From Fagopyrum homotropicum (Eukaryota; Streptophyta; Magnoliopsida; Caryophyllales; Polygonaceae), in the NCBI GenBank assembly GCA_033239125.1, contig BSWB01000003.1:138174320-138238319 (forward strand): a stretch of 64,000 nt of DNA, in the 5' to 3' direction. A model generated the notes under the pieces. That model ran no database searches, had not been told where the DNA came from, and saw nothing but the letters and a program-made list of their open reading frames with translations. Of this stretch, positions 9,998-21,244 are shown piece by piece. Made by a program: the position numbers and the translations under genes. The stretch's first letter is position 1. Every line of letters begins with the position of its first letter.

Positions 9998-11566
9998 ATG
10001 GATTTCGTAAGGAGAGTTTCGGGAAGGATAAAGGAGAAGAAAGGAGACCAAAATAAGAAAAGAAAGGGCAACCCCTCCACATCTAGGGCACCGCCACCCT
10101 CATCTCCCTCACCACCATCCTCACCTTCACCTCCATCTTCACCACCTCACCCTAGCATCCCAACCATACATGATGACCACCTAGCTGCATTTGAGAAGAT
10201 AGAGAAGAGGGCAGTGATTGGCCCTAGGTATTTGTTGTTGGAGGATCTACATCCTCTCAACATAGTTGACGATCTTACATGGCTCTTGGATAGAGCCGGA
10301 TTGACCGTCTTCACGAACATTCGTGAAGATGCCTATGAGGAGATCACCCGAGAGGTTGTGACGTCTTTCGAGCACAGCCATGTTGATAGGACTGTCTCCT
10401 TCCGTCTCATGAATCGAGACTACCAGTTGAGTATAGTTGAGTTTGGAGCCATTTTCGGGTTCCATGAGACCTACAATGGTCGATTCCCTAGCGGTATCTA
10501 CCCTAAGGATTTCTGGGAGGAGGTAGCCATGATCTACGCCGACGAGGACCGTTGGCAACCCGCTGATACCAAGGCTAGATTGATGTACCATCTAGCCTTG
10601 AAGATAGCTCACCGTGTTCTTTCGGAGTGTCTCTTTCCTAGGACGGAGACGCCCCAAAAGATCAAGACGGATGAGCTATTCCTGCTATACTGTATGCTCT
10701 ACGGTCGCCGCGCAGATTGTGCTACTCTTTTGGTGGCTACAATGAGTAAATTGAAGAACAAGAGGAAGGGGAACATTGGTTATGGAGGGATAGTGACCCA
10801 CATAGCTAGGACATTCGGAGTGGATTTTTCTGGTTGCACCCGCATACCCGCCGTACCTCTAGGATTACATGCGTTCATGGTTAGGGGACTCATCTTCCCC
10901 ACACATAGAGGTCCGCCTTATGCGGGCATGCCCTGGGAGAGTAGGACAGGCAGGGGTATTGAGTGGCTGCCGGAGTATTCCATTGTGGCGGGACGCCACA
11001 ATTGGAAGGAGACGTTCGCTGCGATGCATGCGAACAGGCTAGGAGCTCCCCTTTACGTTCCACCGCCAGTTGTGGATGAGGAGGAGATGGGAGAGCAGTA
11101 CGAGAGTGGTGGAGGAGCGGAGCAGGAGTTCGGCTCGTTTCCGGATCAGCCGGAAGCGGCCCCGGATGTACCTAGACGCTCTCCACGCCCAGCTAGAGCT
11201 CCAGGCTCGTCATCTCGCCGCGCCAGCGTGAGTGAGAGGCCCACGTGGATGACTACACCTCCCACTTGGTACGATACACCCCCTCCTTGGTCCACGACGC
11301 AGCCAGCAGCACCACCGCCACCACCAGCACCAGCACCAGCCGATGCCCCCACATGGTATGGTCACCCCCCGGGATGGTACGAGCAGATGCCGGATTGGGC
11401 TACCGGACTTTCAGAGAGAGTCGGAGCACTAGAGATCCGGGCGGATGCTAGAGACGGACGCCTAGACGACCTCGACCACATGATGAGGGACGTCTACCGC
11501 CAGCAGTTTGGGCGGTTCTATGATCCGAGTTTCTCTCCATTCCCACCACCACCGCCGCCGCAGTGA
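9998..11566 (+). CDS. Athila third ORF, ATHILA ORF-1 domain protein
   Basis: 522 residues located where envelope-like ORFs lie in some Athila elements. The N-terminus is basic (residues 1-28), followed by a Pro/Ser tract (30-55), a folded core (about 65-350, including EKIEKRAVIGPRYLLLEDL, then FGAIFGF and YCMLYGRRADCATLL) and a Pro-rich, Trp-containing tail (about 395-522). The core resembles the plant ATHILA ORF-1 family, whose function is unknown. I see no signal peptide and no clear membrane segment, so there is no support for an envelope. The frame is fully open in a young insertion, which suggests recent constraint. Confidence 0.85.
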   Translation: MDFVRRVSGRIKEKKGDQNKKRKGNPSTSRAPPPSSPSPPSSPSPPSSPPHPSIPTIHDDHLAAFEKIEKRAVIGPRYLLLEDLHPLNIVDDLTWLLDRAGLTVFTNIREDAYEEITREVVTSFEHSHVDRTVSFRLMNRDYQLSIVEFGAIFGFHETYNGRFPSGIYPKDFWEEVAMIYADEDRWQPADTKARLMYHLALKIAHRVLSECLFPRTETPQKIKTDELFLLYCMLYGRRADCATLLVATMSKLKNKRKGNIGYGGIVTHIARTFGVDFSGCTRIPAVPLGLHAFMVRGLIFPTHRGPPYAGMPWESRTGRGIEWLPEYSIVAGRHNWKETFAAMHANRLGAPLYVPPPVVDEEEMGEQYESGGGAEQEFGSFPDQPEAAPDVPRRSPRPARAPGSSSRRASVSERPTWMTTPPTWYDTPPPWSTTQPAAPPPPPAPAPADAPTWYGHPPGWYEQMPDWATGLSERVGALEIRADARDGRLDDLDHMMRDVYRQQFGRFYDPSFSPFPPPPPPQ

Positions 11567-12902
11567 TCGATGCATGACAGTTTGTTTTAGACATTCCCGC
11601 CACCACTTGTGAGTTTCTTTTTCTTTTGCTTTCTTTTGTTCTTTCTTGCGAACATTAGGGACAATGTTCGCCCTAAGTATGGGGTGGGATGTACTAAATG
11701 TTTGTAATAACTCTACTCTATATGTTGCTTCCATTACGAGACTATCATTGCATGTTCATTATATGTTACACGTTTCATTCTTGCATTGCATGAAAAGTGA
11801 CTTGAAAAACCCATAAAAATTGAAAAATTTTGAAAATTTTGTGCTTCTAATGAATTGAGATGATTTCCATGATAATCACTACTTGTGAATTGAGTTTGAT
11901 GACAATTGCATGCTTAAAAGGATTGTAAATTGAAAAGAATTTGAATGAATGAATTTTACCTCTTTTGCAAGCTTTATAATGTGAAAACGTTACCTAAATC
12001 ATGTTGAGAGATTGAAGTTGAAATCACATTATAAGTTCCTATACTTCTTGTTGATATGATTAAGGCAATTCGATACTTTCTTTCTTCTTTCTTTGATCAT
12101 CTAGCTCCTCATTGAAATATTAGCCTCCCTTACCTATCCGGGAATTTGGAGAAGTGAATGAGAAAAAGGCATGTTTGATGTGGGAGGGCCATGAGAGCAA
12201 TTATTTGCAATCAATCGAATAGAAAGAAATTATAAGTTTGGGGAAGTCAATCATGACGATGAGTAACTCGGCACCATTCACATAGCCGGGTGTTTGTGTC
12301 TTGCCAAAGTCGGATTGAGCGATATTCCTAGCGGATTATGGTATGTGCGCTAAGGGTTTGAGGCATCTCTTGCAATTTTGAGAAACGCCGATCTCCTAGG
12401 CTTCGGTTTTTGTGCACCTCTATCCATAACTCCAAAAGTAAAGTCGAAAAAGAAGAGAGCAAAGCTCTAAGTGAAGTGTTGCGGAAACCGCAAAAGAAGA
12501 AGAAGGTAGTTGTCCACTTTCCCGGATTTATGCACCACTCTCCCTTAAAGTTTTCCCTTCCCTTCCATACTCTAGACCTTTTCTTTGAAAGTCCTTAAGA
12601 TCAAAAGAATGTTATATGGCTTGGTGATCTAAATTGAAGTTCTTATGATTGATTTTGATAATATTTGAAGGTTATAATGCTTGTTTGGAAGTTAAATTGA
12701 TTCATGAGTTTTCTTTGCCTTTTACTCTCTAATCAAGTGTGTGAAAGTTTGAAAAACGATTGAAGCAAGGTTTGAGAATGATCTATTCTTTAGAAGTCAC
12801 TTTCATCCAAAAGAAGGTACACATATTTCATCCTAACTCTTGTTTAAAAACTTTTTGAAAGACCTTGCTTAGGGACAAGCAAGTGCTAAGTATGGGGTTA
12901 TT
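11567..12902 (+). other. Athila 3' untranslated region with two purine-tract-like blocks
   Basis: 1.3 kb without a credible gene. Two similar blocks occur: TAGGGACAA followed by CTAAGTATGGGGTGGGATG near 11657-11691, and TAGGGACAAG followed by CTAAGTATGGGGTTATT ending at 12902, directly before the 3' LTR. The second sits in the position of the plus-strand primer (polypurine tract). The first may be an extra primer site or an old duplication. Confidence 0.6.
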
Positions 12903-14576
12903 TGTTAGCATGAAATATTGTGATATTTTAGGCACGTTTTCTAATCGTATTTGATTCATATTGATAGTCTTTCATTGAGCTTTGTGCATATCTGAGCTAG
13001 TATTGCCTATATTGTCGATATGGATGTCTACACGAGTTCTATGTTGATTATAGGTGATTTGGAGCTATTTCCGAACGGAATCGAGCAAAGGAGAGTTGAG
13101 TTGATATGTCCATAGATCGAGGACACCTTTTGGAAGCAATTTGGAGTCTTAGATTGAGGAATGCACGAATGAAGGCAAGAACCACGTTCTCACCCTAAAT
13201 TACGGCCGTGGATTTTGAGTCAGAATTCGATGTTCATTCCAGGAGATATTACGGCCGTGGAACTAACCGTAGTAGTTTCCACGCCCTAAATTACGGTCGT
13301 GAAAAGATTCCACGACCGTGATTTTGGCGAATCTTTTCGCCATGTTTCGAAGCCACGATCTTTTGAAGATTGGGCCGGGCCGACATTTTGCCCTGCATTA
13401 TAAAATAGACGGATGAGGCAAGATTCCGTCACCTCGCTTACGACCTTTCAACCCTCGCTTAGCGGCAAAACGCAAAAACCCTCATCTTGGAGGAAATTTG
13501 GAGATCTCATTGAAGATCAAAGTTCGTATTGAAGAGTTGCTGTTTGTGATCTTCGTGTTTGTGGAAGATCGAAGTTCTTGGAGGATTTTGCAAGAAGATC
13601 TCTCTTCTTGTTTAGGTTTGATTCAGAATCGGATTGACATCCCGTTTCTCTTCTTTCCTAAAGATTGTGATTGCTTGGTCCGTTTTGGATCTTTAGGTAA
13701 ACACTTGTTTTTGATTGTGATTCTGAGATTCACTTGAAGATTATTGATAGTTCTTGAAAGTTTTCATCTTTTATCTCTTAATTCTTGAATCAATATCAAT
13801 ATGACAGTTATTGGCTAAAAACCCTTAACAATTCTAAGGTGAAGGGTTGATAGTTGTGGCTTAGATGATGATAGATCGATCGTAAACAGATTAGACCCTG
13901 AGAGTTAGAGAATTATCGCCGACAACCCTAAATCACGGGCTGTTCTTGAGTTCCACGACCGTGGAATCTCAAGATCCAACCGTAATTTCCCTAAGTCTAC
14001 GAGCTTGCTTTTACCTTAATCTAAAGTTAAAGATTTGCTTTAGCTTAGCTTAGACTTGTCTTTTCTAGGTGGTAGTGAAGCCTCAACAACCTCTACCTCG
14101 ATTGTGAGCCTCAACAACCTCAATCGGATAAGTTAGTCTTGATCTTTAGATTATAAGTTTGGGTATTTGATACTAATCCTTGCCTTTAGAATCTTTCTAT
14201 ATTGAGCCTCAACAACCTGTATAGGGAGTGTCTTTTAGGTGAATTACATAAGGTTTTTGGAACCTCAACCGTACGATTACCTTACATTAGTATACCCTTG
14301 CATATCTCGACTCTGTCTTTATATCATTAGTATATCTTGAATCGATTGCCACAGCTGGATACTTGGATCTTTAGAATTGTTGTTTTCCCGATAATTTGCA
14401 AACTCCCATATTCACTTGCTTGATAACCTGCGATCGAGTTCGTTCCACCCAAATCCCTGTGTTCGATACTCTGGAATTCTTGCTAATCTACGTCGATCCG
14501 TACACTGCGGGTTCGCTTGCTTGATTCTAGTTTTATAAATTTAAAGCTTATTTGCACACACCTCTAGGGGCGAACA
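12903..14576 (+). repeat. Athila 3' LTR
   Basis: Same length as the 5' LTR. Differences seen by eye are at 5'-LTR positions near 1590, 1680, 1867, 2033 and 2993. Followed by the target duplication GCATA and then the continuation of segment S. Confidence 0.95.
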
Positions 14577-14581
14577 GCATA

Positions 14582-14934
14582 CGAGCGTTGTAACTCAAGT
14601 TGGAATCCTTCATGACCACAACAGTCCTTACACCCAAATGACCCTACCATACTTGCTCGTCCCTTCCTGTGCAGGCGTCAGCGATACTGTGAACGAGGCT
14701 TTGTGTGAGTTATTCAGTTCGGGTATCTTCATTTGTCTTAGATGCAAACCCTAACCTCACGTAGAAAATTTTGGTATGTATATGGTACGATGGGGGAGGG
14801 TGTTTGTCACATATATTTGATTTCAGCAGGTTTGGAATGGACGATGATGACGTGCCTGGGTTGGATACTAGGGCTCATGGTAGTGAAACAAGTTTTCGGA
14901 ACTGCACAGTTAACGAAACATTACTTAGAATGTG
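14582..14934 (+). other. Segment S, copy A, after the Athila insertion
   Basis: Continues the chimeric ORF sequence and matches 38912-39264. It contains the second copy of the word AGGGCTCATGGTAGTGAAAC (from 14870). I see no intact gene. Confidence 0.6.
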
Positions 14935-15165
14935 CATTTTCTGGTATGATCTTATATGAAATTTTCTGGCATGAAAATTTTGGTCTGAAAATTCTGGTAC
15001 AAAAATTTGGTTTGAAAATTATAAGATGAAAATTCTGTTATAAAAATCTTGGTAAGAAAATTACGGTATGAAACATCTGGTATGAAAATTCTAGTATGTT
15101 TCTAGTATGAAAATTCCGGTATAAATTTTCTAGTATGAAACTCTTACTAGAAAATAAAAAAGAAA
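14935..15165 (+). repeat. Foldback-like repeat, left arm, copy A
   Basis: Imperfect tandem units around TTCTGGTATGAAAA, then an A-rich run. It is the reverse complement in kind of the ATACCAGAAATTTC units at 15460-15880. Compared with copy B, about 460 bp are missing here (B about 39546-40003), which removed the inner left arm and the loop. Confidence 0.75.
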
Positions 15166-15384
15166 AAAAAAATTAAAAAAGGCAAAAACAAAACAAAAAA
15201 AATAAGGGAGAATTTGACATACTAGGCTTTTTTGAGTTTTTGTTTAAGAAAGTGTACCCCAAATTTTTTACCACTTTCATTTAATAGTAGGTAAAAATTA
15301 TTAACCCTTCTATTTAGAAAGAAAGAATAAATGATGTTTGTTATTTGTTATATAAGTATAAGTTTTAAAATTTAATTACTGAAT

Positions 15385-15880
15385 TTGTTTTCTTTTATTA
15401 TTTTTCTTGCTTTTTTTTTATTTATTTTTATTTATTTTTTATTTTCTGGACTGAATTTCTCATACCGGAATTTCTCATACCAGAATTTTCTTACCAGAAA
15501 TTTTCATACTAGAAATTTCATACCTGAAATTTCATACCAGAAATTTCTCATACCAGAAATTATTTTCATACCAGAATTTTGTCATACCAGAACTTGTCAT
15601 ACCAGAAATTGTCATACCATAATTTAAATACCAGAAATTTCATATCAGAAGTTTCATACCATAAAATTACATACCATAAAATTACATTTTATCATACCAG
15701 AATTTTTTACACTAGATTTTCATACCATAAAATTACATACCAAAAAACTACATATCATAAAGTTACATACCATAAAATTACATTGTGTCATACCAGAATT
15801 TTGTTACACCGAATTTTCATACCATAAAATTACATACCATAAAACTGCATACCATAAAACTACATACCAGAAATTTTTAA
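15385..15880 (+). repeat. Foldback-like repeat, right arm, copy A, cut by array E
   Basis: A T-rich run followed by many diverged 12-15-bp units of the type ATACCAGAAATTTC and ATACCATAAAATTAC. The tract ends abruptly where the E LTR starts at 15881. No coding potential. Confidence 0.75.
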
Positions 15881-16131
15881 TGTAACACCCCAATTTTATT
15901 TGGCGCTTTCACGTTTTATCTTTCTGACGGGTATCGAATTCTTTTAAAAATCGATAAGTATGTTTTACGAGCGTTTTAGTCGTAAATTTAATTTTACGGG
16001 TATATGTTCATATTAATACGTTATCGGTATCTTATTATTATTTAAATCACGTAATTTAGTTCCGAGATCGATTTATACGTCGCAAAGTATATTTTTGTGA
16101 GATTATTTATATATTGGATCAACATACTTTA

Positions 16132-19100
16132 TGTAACACCCCAATTTTTAGGCGCGTTTTCGATATTTATTTATGTCCGGCTTTTATCTATATTTTAATA
16201 ATTTAAATATTTTACGGGTATTTTTACGTCATATTAAAATCTACGAGTATATATATGTACATCGATATATTTTATTATCCGTGTTCAAATTAATATATAA
16301 TCTCGCGAAATAAATTGCGGAAACGATTTTTGTATTTCAAATTATATTTTTTGAGCTTATAATTATTTGATCCATATATTTATTTTTACATATTTTACTT
16401 CGGAAAGATCGGGAAGTTTTCCGGTGCGGAAATCCCGTTCCGAACGTTTTGATCGGATCAACTCTTATCCTTCTTTTATTTCATTTCCCCTTTTCTTCTT
16501 TTCTCCCTCCATGATCGGTGAGCATCCCGACCCCTCGCTCCTATCTACCTACCCGACCCCTGGTTTTTGCTGCCCCTATCACTATCACCCAGCTAGTCCC
16601 TCTCTCCTTCCTCCCGCTGTGTCGAAAGACAACCTCCCTTGCAACCCTTGCCATGGCACCCATCCTTCTCTGTGTTCTCATCTCCTCCTACCTTATGTTA
16701 CATGGCAGTAGCTACTCCCCTTCACCGCCACAGTCGCAGACCTTCTCCCTCCTTTCTTTCTAGCAGCAAGCAACAATTCAGCACACTCCCTCTGTTCGAC
16801 CACCTGTAGCACCGCCAGGGAGAGGTGACCTCGAGCCGTTAGAGCCTTGCAGCAGCCACCCTACCGGAGCTCCTCCTCCTCTGTTGCGACCCTCGGCGAG
16901 TTTTCATTTTCATCAACTCTCTACCTCTCCTCTCCTTCCATTCTGTTGCCACCGAACACAACAACCGTTGTCCGCCTTGCCCCGCCTTGTTGTTGAAGCG
17001 CCGCCAGCACTCCCTCCTCAACCGCCGCCGTCTGGAGCAACCCCGCCCTTCTCCTCCAAGCGCGTTAGCAACCAGCACCTTACTCATTCTCTCTGTTTTC
17101 GTCATCATTCGGTGCGAACGCCGGAGAAGGAAGTCGCCGCCTCCAACGAGGACGAAGCTTGCTGCGCCGTGTTGGATCCCTGCCGAAGCCTCCGCCCCTG
17201 TGGAATGCCCTTCCCAGCCGGAGCCCTGCCGAAGTCGCCGCCACTGTTTTTCCCGTTCCCCAGCAAGCGTTGAACTGTGAAGCGGGATTAAAACCCTAGG
17301 GTTAATTAAATTGGGCCTCCTCTTTTAAGAAGTAATTACAAAATCCACCCATAACTTGCTTTTACAGATTTTGGCCCATGTTCTTTATTTACAACTTATG
17401 ACCCATATTTCTGAAGTTGTATTATTTGCCCAGAAAATGTTTTACGAGTTTTAACCTTGGATTTCATATACGAGTTGATCTATACTTATATATACCATAT
17501 ATATTATGCCCTTGTTGGATTAATTGCGGGTTAAGGCTCAAAGTTTTAATTAAGGGTTTTAAATGTTGACTTTGAAAACGAGTTTTACCATTGAGCTTAT
17601 GATATTGTCTAGATTGCCCGGAAAATATAATTACGAATTTTATATTCAGTTTATGGTTCAAGTGGTAATTTCGGGTTTACGGTTAAGTTGTTTAATTTCA
17701 TATTTTTGCCCGGAAGGTTTTAACGAGTTTTAACGCTGGCTTTTGAAAACGGGTTTTCCTTAGATTTATTTATTTTATATATTCCGTTCAAGTTTAGCGT
17801 ATGAGCTAAACTTGTTTACTTTTGGTGTTAGGTTCGGAAACGACCCCGATAATGGTCTAACGAATTCGCATTCAACATCCTTAGATCGCCTTCCGTCTTT
17901 TGACGTCATGTGAGTACCCTCTTCTCCGAGCTTATAATATTACCTCGTTCTAGTTATGTTTAGTAGTAGTAGTAGTATCATGCTAGGATGAATCTAGCAT
18001 AACTTAGAGTGAATACCAAGTAGTGGTTATGGACCTTAGGTGAGTTTTGTTGATTGTGAAATGCTGTAAGACTTGAGGAGTTGCACTTGTGAGGTTGTTT
18101 ATGGCTTTAAGTTGTATGTTGAGCTTGTGAGAATTTAAGGGTTGAGGTTGTATGATGTTGAGGTTGTGGACTAGAACGAGAGTATCCTAGTTGCGTTGTG
18201 AGTTATGATCTTGCGAGGTCCGAGGGTTTAGAAGTCTTAGGACTTCTAGCTTGTGTTGAGTGTGATGTGAGCATGAGAGATTCTAGGATGCGGTCCTAGA
18301 ATTGAGTGTCAAATGGTCTTGCGTAGATCATTTGTATAGAAGTCTTAAACTTCTATTGTGAGTGGGTTGTTGTTGATATAGTTATCTTCTTGTGAGCAGG
18401 TCATGTGCTTCCTCCCCTAAGGAAGCGAGAGTGTTGTGAGTTGAGTGTGGTGACGAGGTAAGTCTCCGGACTTACTTAGCTCGTATTCTATGTATTAGAT
18501 TCGATGCGTGTTTGGTGGTGTGTGTTTTACCGCTTTCATTATAACTTATAAAACCGGAATTAGGATTACCGACCTTTATATATTATTTGGCCCAAGTGTA
18601 TGATAACGGGCGGTGACAACTTGTCTAGCTCTTGCGTAGAGTTAGGAGGTTCTTGGCGACTAGCCCGTGTGGTTAGACGGTCGGAGGCATCCACCGTTCC
18701 ATGCGGTAAGTGGGGACCGAGGCGAGTTTCGGGAGATTCTCGTGTCACAAAAGAAGTTGAATTAGAACGGGATACGACTTAATAATAAAAAGATAATAAA
18801 CCGGACTTGTGTGATTTGGTGTACATTGTGTGTTATGTTGATTTACTTGTGTTTGTGCCTTTCACCTTGATTCTAATGCTTCGAATATTAGCTAACGGTT
18901 TTATACCGATTGTTGTAGATTGCCTCGCAGGTTAGGATTGCGGCCGAGAGATCCGGAAGAGTGGGCAGCCGGGGTTCCGTACATTTTAGGAGTGGGTTTT
19001 GGTTGGAGTCGGGTTGTGTTTTATTCTGCGTTTATTATGTTGGTATGCCGCGTGTATGGCGTTTTGGTCTTTGGTGTTGTTTATCGGCTGAAGTCTTTTG

Positions 19101-19268
19101 TTGTTTTCCTTCGGGTTTCTTATCATTTGCATTAAAAGGAATTTCGGTTTTGCCTTTATTTGTGCCATGTTGAAAGATCCGGTAAAATTGTTGTCAAGCT
19201 AAGGGTCGGGACCCATTGTGAGGTCCCAACCCGTAGCGCCCCGAGTCCCGCGGATTTGGGGTGTTACA
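16132..19268 (+). mobile_element. Solo LTR N1, nested in E LTR1
   Basis: 3,137 bp from TGTAACACCC to GGGGTGTTACA, with the target duplication CTTTA at 16127-16131 and 19269-19273. LTR2 provides the uninterrupted site. No interior is present, so LTR-LTR recombination has removed it. A GC-rich Pro/Ser/Arg-coding stretch (about 16500-17270) looks like an LTR leader rather than a gene. It carries the LTR intron signals described at 18458-18918. Confidence 0.92.
18613..18748 (+). ncRNA. Structured LTR-intron module, N1
   Basis: Closing stem GTGACA (18613-18618) with TGTCAC (18743-18748). Hairpin 1: CTAGCTCT (18625-18632) with AGAGTTAG (18638-18645). Terminal hairpin CGAG with CTCG (18723-18742). 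The module lies inside a putative intron. The donor GTAAGTC at 18458 is in a hairpin with GACTTAC (to 18475); the branch-like CTAAC is at 18892-18896 and the acceptor TTGTAG ends at 18918. Confidence 0.65.
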
Positions 19269-21244
19269 CTTTATTTCCGAGTATAGTTATATTTTATATA
19301 CGTTTACGTATATCCGTTTTATTAATTTCAGAAAAGTGAAGGATGGTTTCGATTCAGAAATCCAGTTCCGAACGTTTTTATATCGAGTTTACTTCATTCC
19401 CATTTTTCCTATTTATTTATTTATATATTAATTTATTTATTTTCTTTCCCGTTCTCTTTCTCCTCTGTGGCGTGATGATGTTTTTGTGCCCAGGCCTCTT
19501 AGTCTTGCACTGCTGAACATAGGCTTGCCGCCCATCTACCTAGCCTGACCTCTCGATCCCTCACGCTACCCTGAACTCACCTCTCAGCTTTCCTCATCAG
19601 CACACCCATCCCTTCTCTCTGTAACTCTCCATCTCACCTCACCGTCACTCTCTCCTGGTCACTCACTTCCCAGCAGCTACCGGAACTCTCTTCATCTCCT
19701 ACACTCGCAGCTCGGTAACTCATCTATACATTCGACTCGCCTCAACTCTCGTCTCCTCTCTTCACGCCTGAATTCACCTCCTCCGACCTCGCTTTTGATT
19801 CCAACCTGCAACTCCTTGGCTTTCCACGTCCCTGCAGGTTGCAACCCTCGGCACTGACAGTCACCGGAGGAGCCTGCCACGCCATCTCCCTCTCTAGAGA
19901 AGGCCGTTGCGCAGCCCTGCCCCTTCGCCGGAGAACCCTCATTGCCGTCTCCTGGAGCTGTAACCGCCGGACTGCCTTACCTTGCCTTGACCCGTCGACA
20001 CTAGAGAAGAGTCCACTGTAGTCTCCCCTATCACGCACCGCCTAGGTCCGACGCCGCTTCTCTCTCTCGAATCTATGTCGCGCCGGGAGAGCAGCCCTTC
20101 GCCTTCCCCTCTTCTCTGCTCTCTCTCCTGCCGCCTGGAAGCAGCCGCGGAGCGCCTTGTTGCCGCCGATGTCGCCTCCGGAGAAACCCTCGGCCCTGCC
20201 TTCGCCGTCGGACCTTGCGCTGCCATGAAGCGGCGCCGCACCCCTTCCCTTGTGCGTGTTGCAATGTTGAAGAAGGGTCTTTCAGCTTTTCAAAAGCCCT
20301 TGTTACTAATCGCAGTCGAGCCCCACTCTTTCAAAGTATTTACATAAAGCACCCTATATTTTGTATTTGTGTTTCTAGCCCTAATTTTGGGATTTCACAA
20401 TTATATCCCTACAGATTTAATTACAAGATTTGGCCCAAATTATTATTTTCATATTTGACTCGGGTTTTTGGAAATTTAAATATTTACCAGGTTTAATTAT
20501 GGATTTTGGCCCAAAGTTTTATTTCGGATTTTGACTCAGGTTTATAAAATGGCATAAGTCACTCCGGGAAATGTTTTGCGGGCTTTTAACCTTGTTTTCC
20601 AAGCGGATTTTCCTTAGAATATTATACGTTATTTTCCGTTCAAATTTAGCATACAAGCTAAATTTCCTTAACTTTGGTTTTAGGTCCAAAAGCGGCCGTT
20701 ATAGACCGACGAACCCAATCTCGACGTCCGTAGATCATCTTCAACCTCGGATCGTGTGTGAGTACCTTCTTCCTCGATCTAGTTATGTTTAGTTGTAGAA
20801 TCATGCTAGGTTGGATCTAGCATAACTTAGGGCAAATGCCAAGTAGTGGCCTTGAACCGTGTATGGTTGTTGGATAGTTATGAGATTGTGTCGAGTTATG
20901 TTTGGTATTATCTTAGGACGATCTTCGAGATCAGGAGTCGGACCTAGCATGCTAGGGTGTGACCTCATATAGGTTTTGGTAGACTAGAAGCCTGAGACTT
21001 CTAGCTTATCGGTTAGTTATTGATTATCGTGCCTTGTCTTGCACAGGCCTTGTTTATATTCCTACGGGAAGTGAGATCGGTTATTTGGCTAGATTTGGGA
21101 CGAGGTAAGTCCTTGGACTTACTTAGCCGCTTTTATGCATTATTTGGATACATTATGGTGGTGTGTGTTTATCGCTTTTGATCATGAAACCGGATTAGGA
21201 CTACTTGACTATATTATTTGGCCCATCGTTATTATTATCGGGTG

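Larger units (their letters stand above)
1520..14576 (+). mobile_element. Complete Athila-type Ty3 LTR retrotransposon, 13,057 bp
   Basis: Two 1,674-bp LTRs (1520-3193 and 12903-14576) bound a tRNA-Asp primer site, gag, pol, a third ORF and a purine-rich tract. The 5-bp target duplication GCATA is at 1515-1519 and 14577-14581. The same locus without the insertion is at 38907-38911 in segment copy B. The LTRs show about five differences by eye, so the insertion is recent and postdates the segmental duplication. All three reading frames are long and open. The one visible defect is a one-base frame offset between gag and pol near 5203. Confidence 0.97.

Noticed and set aside
9998..11566. Envelope protein of an endogenous retrovirus-like element
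   Set aside because: No signal peptide, membrane helix or cleavage site is visible; the core resembles the ATHILA ORF-1 family instead.
15460..15880. Regular ATACCAGAAATT repeats resembling a CRISPR-like array
   Set aside because: Units of 12-15 bp with no unique spacers, in plant DNA; the reverse-complement arm nearby shows they are arms of an inverted repeat.
16884..17273. 129-codon and overlapping frames in the N1 LTR
   Set aside because: GC-rich low-complexity Pro/Ser/Arg frames open in several phases at once, inside an LTR; no domain recognised.
19692..20496. Cluster of frames on both strands in E LTR1, repeated at 26150-27022
   Set aside because: Duplicated only because LTR1 and LTR2 are nearly identical; overlapping frames on both strands point to composition, not coding.
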